In this document: in pieces, positions 6,958 to 15,142 of the stretch
How the letters are laid out: each line of letters starts with the position of its first letter
Numbering within the stretch: position 1 is the first letter of the stretch
From: CAYYMH01 sp964472785
Lineage (GTDB): Bacteria > Zhuqueibacterota > Zhuqueibacteria > Thermofontimicrobiales > Thermofontimicrobiaceae
Reading direction: 5' to 3'
Assembly (NCBI GenBank): GCA_964472785.1
Contig: CAYYMH010000025.1
Span: 1-52,970, forward strand
Length of the DNA stretch: 52,970 nt
Position numbers and translations under genes: made by a program
The notes under the pieces: generated by a model
Told to the model about the DNA's origin: nothing
The model's input: the letters and a program-made list of their open reading frames with translations, nothing else
Database searches by the model: none

Positions 6958-9282
6958 ATGAACTTCAAACACATCACGCTGATTTCTGTTATTCTCATAA
7001 TTGTTACAGGATCAGCGTTCGGTCAAATTGACAAAGTAAATCGCTCGGAATATTTAGATTACGCGACGCAGGCAGTTGAAGATTACTGGCAATACTACGA
7101 TGAGGACATCCAAACATGGGTGGACAGGATTGATCTGGAAAATGTGTTTGGCTACAATCCGCCGGGTAATCCGCTTTCCTTTGCTTACGTGAGCGCGCAT
7201 CTGTTTCACATCACCGGTGAGGAAAAGCATGCTGAACGCACGCGTGAAGTGCTGGTGGAGTTTGGTGATTTCCGGAATTATTACCCCAAAGATTTTTGGA
7301 AAGACCGGCCGGGCTACGATGAAGGTGTGCCGCCATTAGCCAATTTTTTTACCATTTCCCAGTACATCAAAGCCTATTATCTGCTCAAAGACAGTCCCTT
7401 ATTCACCAAAAAGGACAGAAAAATCATCGCCGAAAATATCGCGCAAAGTCTGGCGTACCAGCTTCGATCACAGGAATGGGGACCAATGAACCGGTCTGTG
7501 TTGCGGGCAGATGCTTTTTATGTGGCGGCCAGAGCGCTGCCGGATCATCCCGAGTGGAAAACCTGGCGCACGCTGGCAAAGTCGATTATTGACGATTGTC
7601 TGTACAACTGGGAAATCGAGGATGCGTCGCTTTATAATGCAGTTTACGAGTACGCCCTGATTTCGTTACTTGATGTTACTGATAATGAGCAATACTGGGA
7701 GCATGCGGTGGCGCGGTATAAAATGCAGTTTTACTCGAGGCTGCTGGCGCCCCACGGCATGCTTCCGGATTACGGTGATGCGCATCTGTTTTCCAATTGG
7801 CATCGCTGGGTGCCGGTGTTTGAAAAGGCTGCCACTGAATTCAATGATCCTGAAATCAAATACGCTGCCAGCCGGATCGCCCAGAAGTTTTGGGATTTTG
7901 AAGCTGATAAAAAATCGATGTGGCTGGCTAATATCGCCATTGATGCGTACCGTTGGGCAAATGATAAAATTAATCCAAAAGCGCCACCCGGAAAGAGCGA
8001 ACTGGTTTTAGACGATCTGGTCGGTAAAAAAGTGGTTTTCAGAACCGGTTATCAAAAGAAGGACACCTATTTTTTGCTGAATTTCAAAGATGAAGGCCAG
8101 AGCGGATTTTTGGGCAGAGAGTATCTGCGGCTCACTATTCCGGTGGAAGAGGAGAAGATGACCCATGGCCATTCGGACGAGAATAGCATTCCGTTATTCA
8201 TGGTGGACGGTTGCGTGCTGTTGCACGATGGCGGGTATCGGGATTACATGCCGAGCGGACCGTTCGGTGCGTACCGCGCTGATTATTTTCACAACCGGGT
8301 TGTGGTCAGAAAAGGGAAGATTTTCAAAGGGCAGGAAAAAGGGCTGTTCCGTTACTCGATTAAAGACAGTGCTGCGATTCCGGGACAGAATGTGTATGAT
8401 TTTGTGAGGAACTCCGGCGCCTATCGGCCAGCAGAAACCGAGCTGATCGATTTTCTGGTAACCGATGAATTCGACTACAGCCGCTCGCGGGTGACCGACG
8501 AGAAATTGGGTTTTCAGCACGACCGGATTGTGAATTGGGTGAAGCCGCTCAATATTTTTATTATTTTCGATGCGGTGAAATTTTTGGAAGATGATTATTT
8601 CACTACGGTCAATTTTTGGCATACGCGAAAAATTGTGGATCAGGGCGACGATTATTTTGACACCCAGTACGATTCAGTCCGAAATTATGTTTTCCCGACA
8701 CATAAATTGCTGCTCATTTATTTTCCCAATGCCACTGAAGAAGGGAGGATGCTCAATGTGGATTTGGAGCAGCGGAATTACCAAAAACAGTTCGCCATCA
8801 ATCACGCGTTATCTCAATGGCATTATCAGGGTGAGTTTGCTATTTTTACCACAGTGCTGATTCCTCACGATACTGGTCAGGACATTCAGCCATTGTTGGA
8901 TCGGATCAAGCTGATGAAGGTGGATAGATATCCGCAGGCTGTCGGTGTGAAAATTATGACTCCGGACACGACCTACTTTGTCTGCTCCAAACTGGATCGG
9001 ATGATGGATCTGCACCATCAGGATATTCGTCCGCAATATGATTACGAACACGGCAAAGTAAAATACGATGATTTTGAAACCGACGGGCACCAACTGTTTG
9101 CCTGGATCAGTGGCAATAGGCTGAAATACACATCGGTTTATTGCGTGAAGATGAAATACAAAGATAAAGTCCTGTTCGAGCAACTGCCCAGTTTATACGG
9201 CTTACAATACACCGACGGTGTGGATCGTTTAGGTGTGGGAAAATTGCGGTACTGGCAGGATACGGTTGAAATTAATCAATAA
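6958..9282 (+). CDS. Secreted heparinase II/III-like polysaccharide lyase
   Basis: A 774-residue protein with a signal peptide ending near AFGQ (residue 23). Residues about 30-340 look like an alpha-alpha toroid (repeated helices with SQYIKAYYLL, EWGPMNRSVLRADAF). Residues 350-700 look like the beta-sandwich part of heparinase II/III-type and alginate-lyase-type enzymes. The key region is MTHGHSDENS (His403, His405), then VLLHDGGYRDY and AYRADYFHNRVVVRKG, matching the family's GHGHxD...LxDxG...HN layout. Such enzymes cleave uronic-acid glycosidic bonds by beta-elimination. The substrate cannot be read from sequence. The transporter, propeller and SGNH esterase that follow suggest one glycan-degrading locus. 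Confidence 0.8.
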   Translation: MNFKHITLISVILIIVTGSAFGQIDKVNRSEYLDYATQAVEDYWQYYDEDIQTWVDRIDLENVFGYNPPGNPLSFAYVSAHLFHITGEEKHAERTREVLVEFGDFRNYYPKDFWKDRPGYDEGVPPLANFFTISQYIKAYYLLKDSPLFTKKDRKIIAENIAQSLAYQLRSQEWGPMNRSVLRADAFYVAARALPDHPEWKTWRTLAKSIIDDCLYNWEIEDASLYNAVYEYALISLLDVTDNEQYWEHAVARYKMQFYSRLLAPHGMLPDYGDAHLFSNWHRWVPVFEKAATEFNDPEIKYAASRIAQKFWDFEADKKSMWLANIAIDAYRWANDKINPKAPPGKSELVLDDLVGKKVVFRTGYQKKDTYFLLNFKDEGQSGFLGREYLRLTIPVEEEKMTHGHSDENSIPLFMVDGCVLLHDGGYRDYMPSGPFGAYRADYFHNRVVVRKGKIFKGQEKGLFRYSIKDSAAIPGQNVYDFVRNSGAYRPAETELIDFLVTDEFDYSRSRVTDEKLGFQHDRIVNWVKPLNIFIIFDAVKFLEDDYFTTVNFWHTRKIVDQGDDYFDTQYDSVRNYVFPTHKLLLIYFPNATEEGRMLNVDLEQRNYQKQFAINHALSQWHYQGEFAIFTTVLIPHDTGQDIQPLLDRIKLMKVDRYPQAVGVKIMTPDTTYFVCSKLDRMMDLHHQDIRPQYDYEHGKVKYDDFETDGHQLFAWISGNRLKYTSVYCVKMKYKDKVLFEQLPSLYGLQYTDGVDRLGVGKLRYWQDTVEINQ

Positions 9283-9298
9283 TGCCATTGATGAATTA

Positions 9299-9353
9299 AC
9301 ACGGATTGAACACGGATAAAAAGAATCAGTGTTTCATCCGTGTCAATCCGTGG
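9299..9353. repeat. Word-type long inverted repeat (CACGGAT type)
   Basis: ACACGGATTGAACACGGAT (9299-9317) pairs with ATCCGTGTCAATCCGTG (9336-9352); the only flaw is a one-base bulge. The unit CACGGATTGA occurs twice in tandem in one arm. The element fills the gap behind the lyase gene stop and could act as a terminator or RNA-stabilising hairpin, though it lacks a T-run. Confidence 0.7.
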
Positions 9354-9390
9354 CAAATAAAAAATGAAAACATCTGTAGTGGAATTATTT

Positions 9391-9407
9391 CAGTAACTGC
9401 GTTACTG
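9391..9407. repeat. Short perfect hairpin before the SSS transporter
   Basis: CAGTAAC-TGC-GTTACTG is a perfect 7-bp hairpin 62 nt upstream of the transporter ATG. It may be an operator or part of the leader RNA; no regulator in the window can be tied to it. Confidence 0.4.
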
Positions 9408-9469
9408 CATGAATTAACATAGTTACTTCACTCCAAAAAAAAACGATCAGAACTGAAACGGAGCAGAAT

Positions 9470-11248
9470 ATGGAACTATCAACACTGGATTGGTCGATTA
9501 TTGTCGGGTATCTCATTTTCTCTTTTGGTGTAGCTGCTATTTATATCCGTCGCGCCAGCAAGGGCATGGCTGAATTCTTTGTCTCGGGTCGATCGCTGCC
9601 CTGGTGGTTGTTGGGAACATCCATGGTGGCGACCACGTTTAGCACGGATACGCCAAATCTGGTGACGAATTTAGTTCGCGAGGGCGGCGTGTCTCACAAC
9701 TGGGTATGGTGGGCATTTTTACTCACCGGAATGATGACCGTGTTTTTTTATGCCAGATTGTGGCGTCGTTCCAAAGTGCTGACAGATCTCGAGTTTTACG
9801 AAATCCGCTACTCCGGAAAATCAGCGGCTGTTGTGCGTGGTTTCAGGGCAATCTATCTCGGTTTCTTTTTCAACATCGTGATTATGGCATCAGTGACGTT
9901 GGCTGCAGCCAAGATCGCCAATATTTTGTTTGGCTGGTCAAGGCTGGAAACGGTGATTTTCTGTTCCGTTGCCACGATCGGATTTTCGGTGATGTCCGGA
10001 CTGTGGGGCGTCGTGGTGACTGATTTAATCCAATTTCTCATGGCGATGACCGGAGCAATTGCAGCGGCATATTATGGCATAAATCATGAGGCTGTTGGTG
10101 GATTGACAGGGCTGGTCAGCAAACTCGATCCGGAGACGTTGAATCTGCTGCCTGATTTTGGCAACTGGGAATTGACCGTTTCGGTGCTGATTATTCCGCT
10201 TACTATTCAGTGGTGGTCGGTATGGTATCCCGGGGCGGAACCCGGTGGCGGCAGTTACATCGCCCAGCGTATGCTGGCAGCCAAAGATGAAAAACATTCC
10301 ATGGCTGCAACGCTTTGGTTCAACGTGGCACATTACGGATTGCGTCCCTGGCCCTGGATTTTGGTGGGATTGGCGTCGATTCTGGTGTATCCGAGTTTGG
10401 CGGATATTCAAACCGCATTCCCGCATATCAGTGAAAATCTGGTCGGGCACGATATTGCCTATCCGGCAATGCTGAAATTTCTGCCATCGGGTTTATTAGG
10501 TATTATGGTTGCCTCTCTGATGGCAGCTTATATTTCCACGATGGACACCCATTTAAACTGGGGAGCTTCCTATCTTGTACACGATTTGTACAAAAGATTT
10601 ATCAAACCGGAAGCCTCAGAAAAACACTACGTGCTGGTCGCCCGAATCGTGACCGCGGTGCTGATGATTTTGGCTGCCATGACCATGTTTGCTCTGGAAA
10701 CGGCCAAAGATGCATTTAATCTGCTGCTGTCTATTGGTGCGGGTACCGGATTGATCTATTTGTTGCGCTGGTTTTGGTGGCGAATTAATGCCTGGAGTGA
10801 AATTGCAGCCATGATCAGTTCGTTTATGATCGCATCGTTTTTATTCATTCTTCAGAAAAATGGTGTTAACATTCCCAACCATATCTCATTAGCCAGCAGT
10901 GTTGCCTTTACTAGCATTGTTTGGGTTACGGTTACTTTTTTAACCCGTCCGGTTGACAAAGAGGTTTTGGTTGATTTCTACAAACTGGTACGTCCCTTTG
11001 GTAAAGGTTGGAAAAAAATCAGAGAAATGGCGTTGCTGGAACCTTCACCGGACAGCGTTGCGCATGGATTCCTCGGTTGGATTATGGGGTGTACACTGGT
11101 CTATTCGGCGATGTTTGGCACAGGGAGCTTTCTTTACGGAAGAGTGCTCAACGGAGTGGCTTGTTTAGTTCCGTTCCTGATTAGCGCCGGCTTTCTGATT
11201 TGGTTGCTGCCCAAATATTTCAGCAAGAAAAGTATTCAGATAAAATAA
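9470..11248 (+). CDS. Sodium:solute symporter (SSS family)
   Basis: A 592-residue membrane protein with about 13-14 hydrophobic segments. It opens with DWSIIVGYLIFSFGVAAIYIRR, followed by the typical EFFVSGRSLPWWLLGTSMVATTFSTDTPNLVTN of sodium:solute symporters. The TM5-TM8 region (SVMSGLWGVVVTDLIQFLMAM; MVASLMAAYISTMDTHLNWGASYLVHDLYKRF) carries the Na+-site Ser/Thr residues of this family. Start: GGAG 8 nt upstream of ATG. It lies 187 nt after the lyase gene and 42 nt before the propeller gene, so it probably imports a sugar or uronate freed by the lyase. The actual substrate is not known. Confidence 0.9.
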   Translation: MELSTLDWSIIVGYLIFSFGVAAIYIRRASKGMAEFFVSGRSLPWWLLGTSMVATTFSTDTPNLVTNLVREGGVSHNWVWWAFLLTGMMTVFFYARLWRRSKVLTDLEFYEIRYSGKSAAVVRGFRAIYLGFFFNIVIMASVTLAAAKIANILFGWSRLETVIFCSVATIGFSVMSGLWGVVVTDLIQFLMAMTGAIAAAYYGINHEAVGGLTGLVSKLDPETLNLLPDFGNWELTVSVLIIPLTIQWWSVWYPGAEPGGGSYIAQRMLAAKDEKHSMAATLWFNVAHYGLRPWPWILVGLASILVYPSLADIQTAFPHISENLVGHDIAYPAMLKFLPSGLLGIMVASLMAAYISTMDTHLNWGASYLVHDLYKRFIKPEASEKHYVLVARIVTAVLMILAAMTMFALETAKDAFNLLLSIGAGTGLIYLLRWFWWRINAWSEIAAMISSFMIASFLFILQKNGVNIPNHISLASSVAFTSIVWVTVTFLTRPVDKEVLVDFYKLVRPFGKGWKKIREMALLEPSPDSVAHGFLGWIMGCTLVYSAMFGTGSFLYGRVLNGVACLVPFLISAGFLIWLLPKYFSKKSIQIK

Positions 11249-11290
11249 TTGTCGAACTCTAATTAAAATTTTTGATCGAGAGGTTCATGT

Positions 11291-13615
11291 ATGACCAAAT
11301 TAAAATTGATTGTTGTATTTCTCCTTGTTGCTTTCGTGTCCGCTTTTGGAAAAATAACGGTAAAAACGATTGATTTTTTAGACCAGGTCGGCGTTCAAAT
11401 CAATGCGGCCGGTCCGTTACTGGTTCAGGTAGATTCCCTGCGGAACCGGATTATTTTGGCAAATACGCTCACGTCCTCCATGTCTGTCATCGATGGGGAA
11501 ACTCATCAGGTGACGAATATCCCTCTTTTCGGGAGAGCGTTTCAGCATTTAAAGTCGGAAGCCATGACGTTAAATCAAAAGGACGGATCGGTTTACCTGA
11601 TTGGTAAAAATTGCTTTTTTATGGTTTTTCCTGAAAATAAAAATTCAAAAACTGTGGAAACACAATCTCAATTTGAATCCATAGCTGTCGATGAAAATAC
11701 AGGAAACGTGTTTCTGGCTGGCAGGGAGAGTAAACAGTTAGGATTTTACCACGCCAAAGAGAAAAAGTTGAAGCTGGTCGATTGGCTGGAAACGAATGAA
11801 CAACTCATCAATCTTAACGCCACGCCGCCACCGCCGATACGAAAAGTGGTGGCTGACAATAAATTAAATCAAATCATCGCTGTTGATGGGTTGACTGCAA
11901 AGTTGTTCATTTTTGATAGCCGCAACGGGAAATTACTCCGCAGCCGTCCACTGGATCTGCTAAAAGGCGGACGCTGGCATTTTGCCGGTTACAATCAGCA
12001 AAATCATTGCCTGTATCTCGTAATCGAACGCGATGACCGAAAAGTAGTTCGAGCTGCGAAAATTGATGTACAAGGGCAAGATGCCATCTTGCCGCTACAC
12101 GAATTCACCGAAGGCGTAGGCATCAACTACCACCCAAACCGAGACGAAATTTACATACCCTACGACAACCATCCGTCAGTACACGTGGTGGATTTTAAAA
12201 ATAGCGGGGAAGTCACAGAAATAAAACTACCTGCCTTTGGAAACGACGCCAGTGCAATTGATTTTGAAAATGATATTTTATACATCGCGAGCTGGGCGCA
12301 CGGTGAGATCGATGTGGTAGATTTAAAAACGCGCAGTCTGATCAAACGTGTTCCCGGATTGGGCATTTTGCCTCACATGTTCAATATGGCGTTTAATCCG
12401 AATAACGGGTTGCTTTATGTTCCAAAAGGCGCCACGGCTGTGAACGGCTCGTTCGGCGCGGCGTTGTGTGCCTTTGATCCCAAAAACGAAAATTTTGAAA
12501 AAGTCAACACCGGATGGGCGCCCATCGATTTGGTAGAAATGAAAAATCGAAACAGTTTTCTGGTGTTCAATTCCGAGGATACGTTCGCAGAGGTGAGCTA
12601 TGACGATCGCGTTGAATACCACCGGCTCCCGTATGATTATCCGGTAACCTCGGTTCACAATCAGCAGGGCGACGTCTATCTGTCCTACGGACCGCATCAA
12701 TCCTATTGGCCCAATGTTTATATCTGGGACGCGAAAAACGGGATTTTGACTATTGATAAAGATGATTTGAGCTTCTACGACCGGCGCATTCCGCGACAGG
12801 CGCATAAACTGGCTTTGGATAAAAACGGCGTGCTCTATTTCACGCAAAATAATTGGGGTACAGAAGAGCAGTTTCTGGGGAGGTTGCCCGATCCGGTTCG
12901 ATTGTTCGAAATCGGGAAACGGATACCGTTGCAGGATAAGGTGAGCCGCGAAATCACCCAGCGCATCCTAAAATACGATTTAAAGAAAAATTGGCTCTAC
13001 CTGGTGCGCATCGGTGAAACTGACACTGACCCCAGCATTTTGCAAGTGGTCGTTCTGGACTCACAGAAAGTGATGCAAAGAATCGAAGTCGGCAACACGG
13101 CAACCGATCTGGTTTTTGATGATCGCAGTGTTTACGTTTCCAATTTTGGTTCAAATACAGTATCGGTGATTAGTAAAACGGATTTTACGCAACAGCAAGT
13201 TTCGACTGAAAAACAACCACTCAAAATATGTCGTTGTGCGGATCAGGTGTTTGTTCTCAATCATTCGGGTAATTCGATTCAAAATGTGACTGAAAATAAA
13301 ACGTATCCGCTCCCTGTTACGGGACTGCCGGATTTTTTGTGTTGCTGGGGAAATGAATTATTCGTGGTGTCCCATACACCGAACACTTTTTATGCCTATC
13401 TCTTTGATCCGAAAGCGGAAAATTTTCAGTTAATTCACAGCTACGATTACCCATTCGGAAACACACGGTTTGACACGCGAAATGTCTCTTTTTATATGAA
13501 CGGTCAATACGGCGATGCCATTTTTTCATTGAATCAAGCCAGAACGGATCAGAGCGGACGGCTGTGGTTAACGGACTTTTTGTCGGGTAAATTATTAATT
13601 TTTGATGAGAAATAG
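11291..13615 (+). CDS. Secreted YVTN/NHL-like beta-propeller protein
   Basis: A 774-residue protein with a signal peptide (MTKLKLIVVFLLVAFVSAFG). It is built from repeats of the YVTN or NHL kind, for example NRIILANTLTSSMSVIDGET, NDILYIASWAHGEIDVVDLKT and RSVYVSNFGSNTVSVISKTD, each ending in a short VxDxxT turn. The length would hold two seven-bladed propellers. No catalytic residues are evident. It follows the transporter by 42 nt with a GAGAGG ribosome site, so it is probably cotranscribed. A role in binding glycan or in the polysaccharide-lyase step is inferred only from position. Confidence 0.75.
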   Translation: MTKLKLIVVFLLVAFVSAFGKITVKTIDFLDQVGVQINAAGPLLVQVDSLRNRIILANTLTSSMSVIDGETHQVTNIPLFGRAFQHLKSEAMTLNQKDGSVYLIGKNCFFMVFPENKNSKTVETQSQFESIAVDENTGNVFLAGRESKQLGFYHAKEKKLKLVDWLETNEQLINLNATPPPPIRKVVADNKLNQIIAVDGLTAKLFIFDSRNGKLLRSRPLDLLKGGRWHFAGYNQQNHCLYLVIERDDRKVVRAAKIDVQGQDAILPLHEFTEGVGINYHPNRDEIYIPYDNHPSVHVVDFKNSGEVTEIKLPAFGNDASAIDFENDILYIASWAHGEIDVVDLKTRSLIKRVPGLGILPHMFNMAFNPNNGLLYVPKGATAVNGSFGAALCAFDPKNENFEKVNTGWAPIDLVEMKNRNSFLVFNSEDTFAEVSYDDRVEYHRLPYDYPVTSVHNQQGDVYLSYGPHQSYWPNVYIWDAKNGILTIDKDDLSFYDRRIPRQAHKLALDKNGVLYFTQNNWGTEEQFLGRLPDPVRLFEIGKRIPLQDKVSREITQRILKYDLKKNWLYLVRIGETDTDPSILQVVVLDSQKVMQRIEVGNTATDLVFDDRSVYVSNFGSNTVSVISKTDFTQQQVSTEKQPLKICRCADQVFVLNHSGNSIQNVTENKTYPLPVTGLPDFLCCWGNELFVVSHTPNTFYAYLFDPKAENFQLIHSYDYPFGNTRFDTRNVSFYMNGQYGDAIFSLNQARTDQSGRLWLTDFLSGKLLIFDEK

Positions 13616-13630
13616 GATCAATTCTATTGT

Positions 13631-13650
13631 CGGATTTAATCCGTCAGGAT
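13631..13650. repeat. Dispersed palindromic word, copy 1
   Basis: CGGATTTAATCCG (13631-13643) is a palindrome followed by TCAGGAT. The 20-nt string matches 19 of 20 positions of the reverse complement of 51012-51031. It lies just after the propeller gene stop. Confidence 0.55.
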
Positions 13651-13742
13651 TTTAGTAGAATGCTGACGCATTAACTCCGGTTGAATTGGCTATTGGAGAT
13701 TAAGTCTATCATACAAGTGATCAAATCATTGAGGTGAATAGA

Positions 13743-14447
13743 ATGAATAAAACATTTTGGAAATTATTCTCAGCTATCATAATTTTGACATTACTCTTTT
13801 CTTCTGTTGTTGTTTACCCGCAAAATTACTGGGAACCGGATATTAAAAAGTTTGAAGCGGCCGATTCGGAAAATCCGCCACCCAAAGGTGCGGTGCTGTT
13901 CGTGGGCAGTTCGAGCATTCGAATGTGGAAATCGGTGGCTGATGACTTTCCTTTCGTGGAAACCATCAATCGCGGATTCGGCGGTTCGGAAATGAGCGAT
14001 TTGGTTTATTTCGCCGACCGCATTATTCTTCCGTACGAGCCGGCGCTGATTGTGGTTTATTCCGGAGACAATGACATCGCCAACGGAAAGAAACCGGAAA
14101 CGATAGTGAACGATTTTAGAGAGCTGGTGGAAATTGTCAATGATTCGCTGCCGGGCACACCGATTATTTTGATTCCGCCAAAACCGAGTCTTTCTCGTTG
14201 GAAGTGGCAAAAGGAATATAAAGAAACCAAAGCGCAGTTGAAGCAATTTATTGAAGTAAATGAAGAAAAGAATTTAGTTTTTGTGGATGTTTTTTCTCCG
14301 ATGCTAAATGAGCAGGGAGAGCCGCGGCAGGACATATTTTTGGATGATCAGCTCCATTTAAATAAAAAAGGATATGATTTGTGGGAAGCTATTCTCGAGC
14401 CTGTAATAAAGAAACATTTACGAAAAAAGGTTAAAAAAGAACAATGA
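13743..14447 (+). CDS. Exported SGNH/GDSL-type esterase
   Basis: The ATG at 13743 is preferred over GTG at 13734 because GAGGTG (13731-13736) is then a well-placed ribosome site. The 234-residue product has a signal peptide ending near VVYPQ. All four SGNH blocks are present: GSSSIRMW (nucleophile Ser), RGFGGSEM (Gly), YSGDNDI (Asn) and DQLHLNKKGY (His with its Asp). Such enzymes remove acetyl or acyl groups, often from glycans. Being downstream of a lyase, transporter and propeller supports deacetylation of a polysaccharide. Its stop overlaps the start of pth by 4 nt. Confidence 0.88.
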   Translation: MNKTFWKLFSAIIILTLLFSSVVVYPQNYWEPDIKKFEAADSENPPPKGAVLFVGSSSIRMWKSVADDFPFVETINRGFGGSEMSDLVYFADRIILPYEPALIVVYSGDNDIANGKKPETIVNDFRELVEIVNDSLPGTPIILIPPKPSLSRWKWQKEYKETKAQLKQFIEVNEEKNLVFVDVFSPMLNEQGEPRQDIFLDDQLHLNKKGYDLWEAILEPVIKKHLRKKVKKEQ

Positions 14448-15013
14448 TTCGACTGGTTACATTTTTAGGGAATCCCGGAACCCAGTATGAGATGACGCGT
14501 CATAATGCCGGCTGGATGTTGGCAGACCGGCTTTCCGAATTATATGTGCTTAATTGGCAGAATAAATTTAAGGGATTGTATGCCGAGCATCTGTTACACG
14601 GTGAGAAAATTGTTTTTCTGAAACCGCTGACATTAATGAACAGAAGCGGTGAAAGCGTGCAGGCATGTTTGCAGTTCTTCAAAATTAATCCGGAGTCGCT
14701 ACTGGTGGTGCATGATGATATTGAAATGGATTTTGGATTGGTCGGGATAAAGAAGGGCGGTGGATTAGCCGGTCACAACGGATTGAGATCTATTGCAAAT
14801 ATACTGAAGCGTCGGGATTTTTATCGGTTCAGAATTGGCGTGTCCAGACCTGATCACGGGAATGTTGCCGCTTACGTTTTGAGCCGGTTTTCGAAACATG
14901 AGCAGGTCGTGCTGTCGGATTTAATTAATAATGCAGTCAGCATCTTTGAAAAAGCGTTGACTCAAGACCCAGATGAGGCGGTTAAAAATTATCAAAAAGT
15001 ACGGTTATACTAA
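14444..15013 (+). CDS. pth: Peptidyl-tRNA hydrolase
   Basis: A 189-residue protein of normal length. It shows FLGNPGTQYEMTRHNAGW with Asn10 and catalytic His20, LTLMNRSGE with Asn66, VVHDDIEMDFG with Asp91, and GGGLAGHNGLRSI with Asn112. These match the E. coli enzyme's Asn10, His20, Asn68, Asp93 and Asn114. It frees tRNA from peptidyl-tRNA dropped by ribosomes and is cytosolic and essential. The ATGA overlap with the SGNH gene implies translational coupling, an unusual partner for pth. The stop codon lies within the conserved edge of a dispersed repeat. Confidence 0.97.
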   Translation: MIRLVTFLGNPGTQYEMTRHNAGWMLADRLSELYVLNWQNKFKGLYAEHLLHGEKIVFLKPLTLMNRSGESVQACLQFFKINPESLLVVHDDIEMDFGLVGIKKGGGLAGHNGLRSIANILKRRDFYRFRIGVSRPDHGNVAAYVLSRFSKHEQVVLSDLINNAVSIFEKALTQDPDEAVKNYQKVRLY

Positions 15014-15117
15014 TATGAAAGTGGTTTTATGATTTTCTATTATAAGAACTCACCTTAGTCCTCTCTTAGCAGGAGAGGATAAAAAGGTGAAATCTTAAAA
15101 CCATGTGGTGACTATAA
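15006..15117. mobile_element. MITE-like palindromic element, family B, copy 1
   Basis: Positions 15006-15065 match 52911-52970 at 57 of 60 positions. The element has terminal inverted repeats (TGGTTTTATGATTT at 15022-15035 against AAATCTTAAAACCA at 15090-15103, 13 of 14) and nested inner arms TCCTCTC / GAGAGGA and TCACCTT / AAGGTGA. The whole can fold into one long hairpin. It carries no gene, so it would be a non-autonomous element. It abuts the pth stop codon. Confidence 0.7.
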
Positions 15118-15142
15118 TTTAGCGGATAATTTTTGGAGTATT

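Noticed and set aside
12323..12847. 174-codon minus frame inside the beta-propeller gene
   Set aside because: Antisense shadow with no ribosome site and no recognisable motif.
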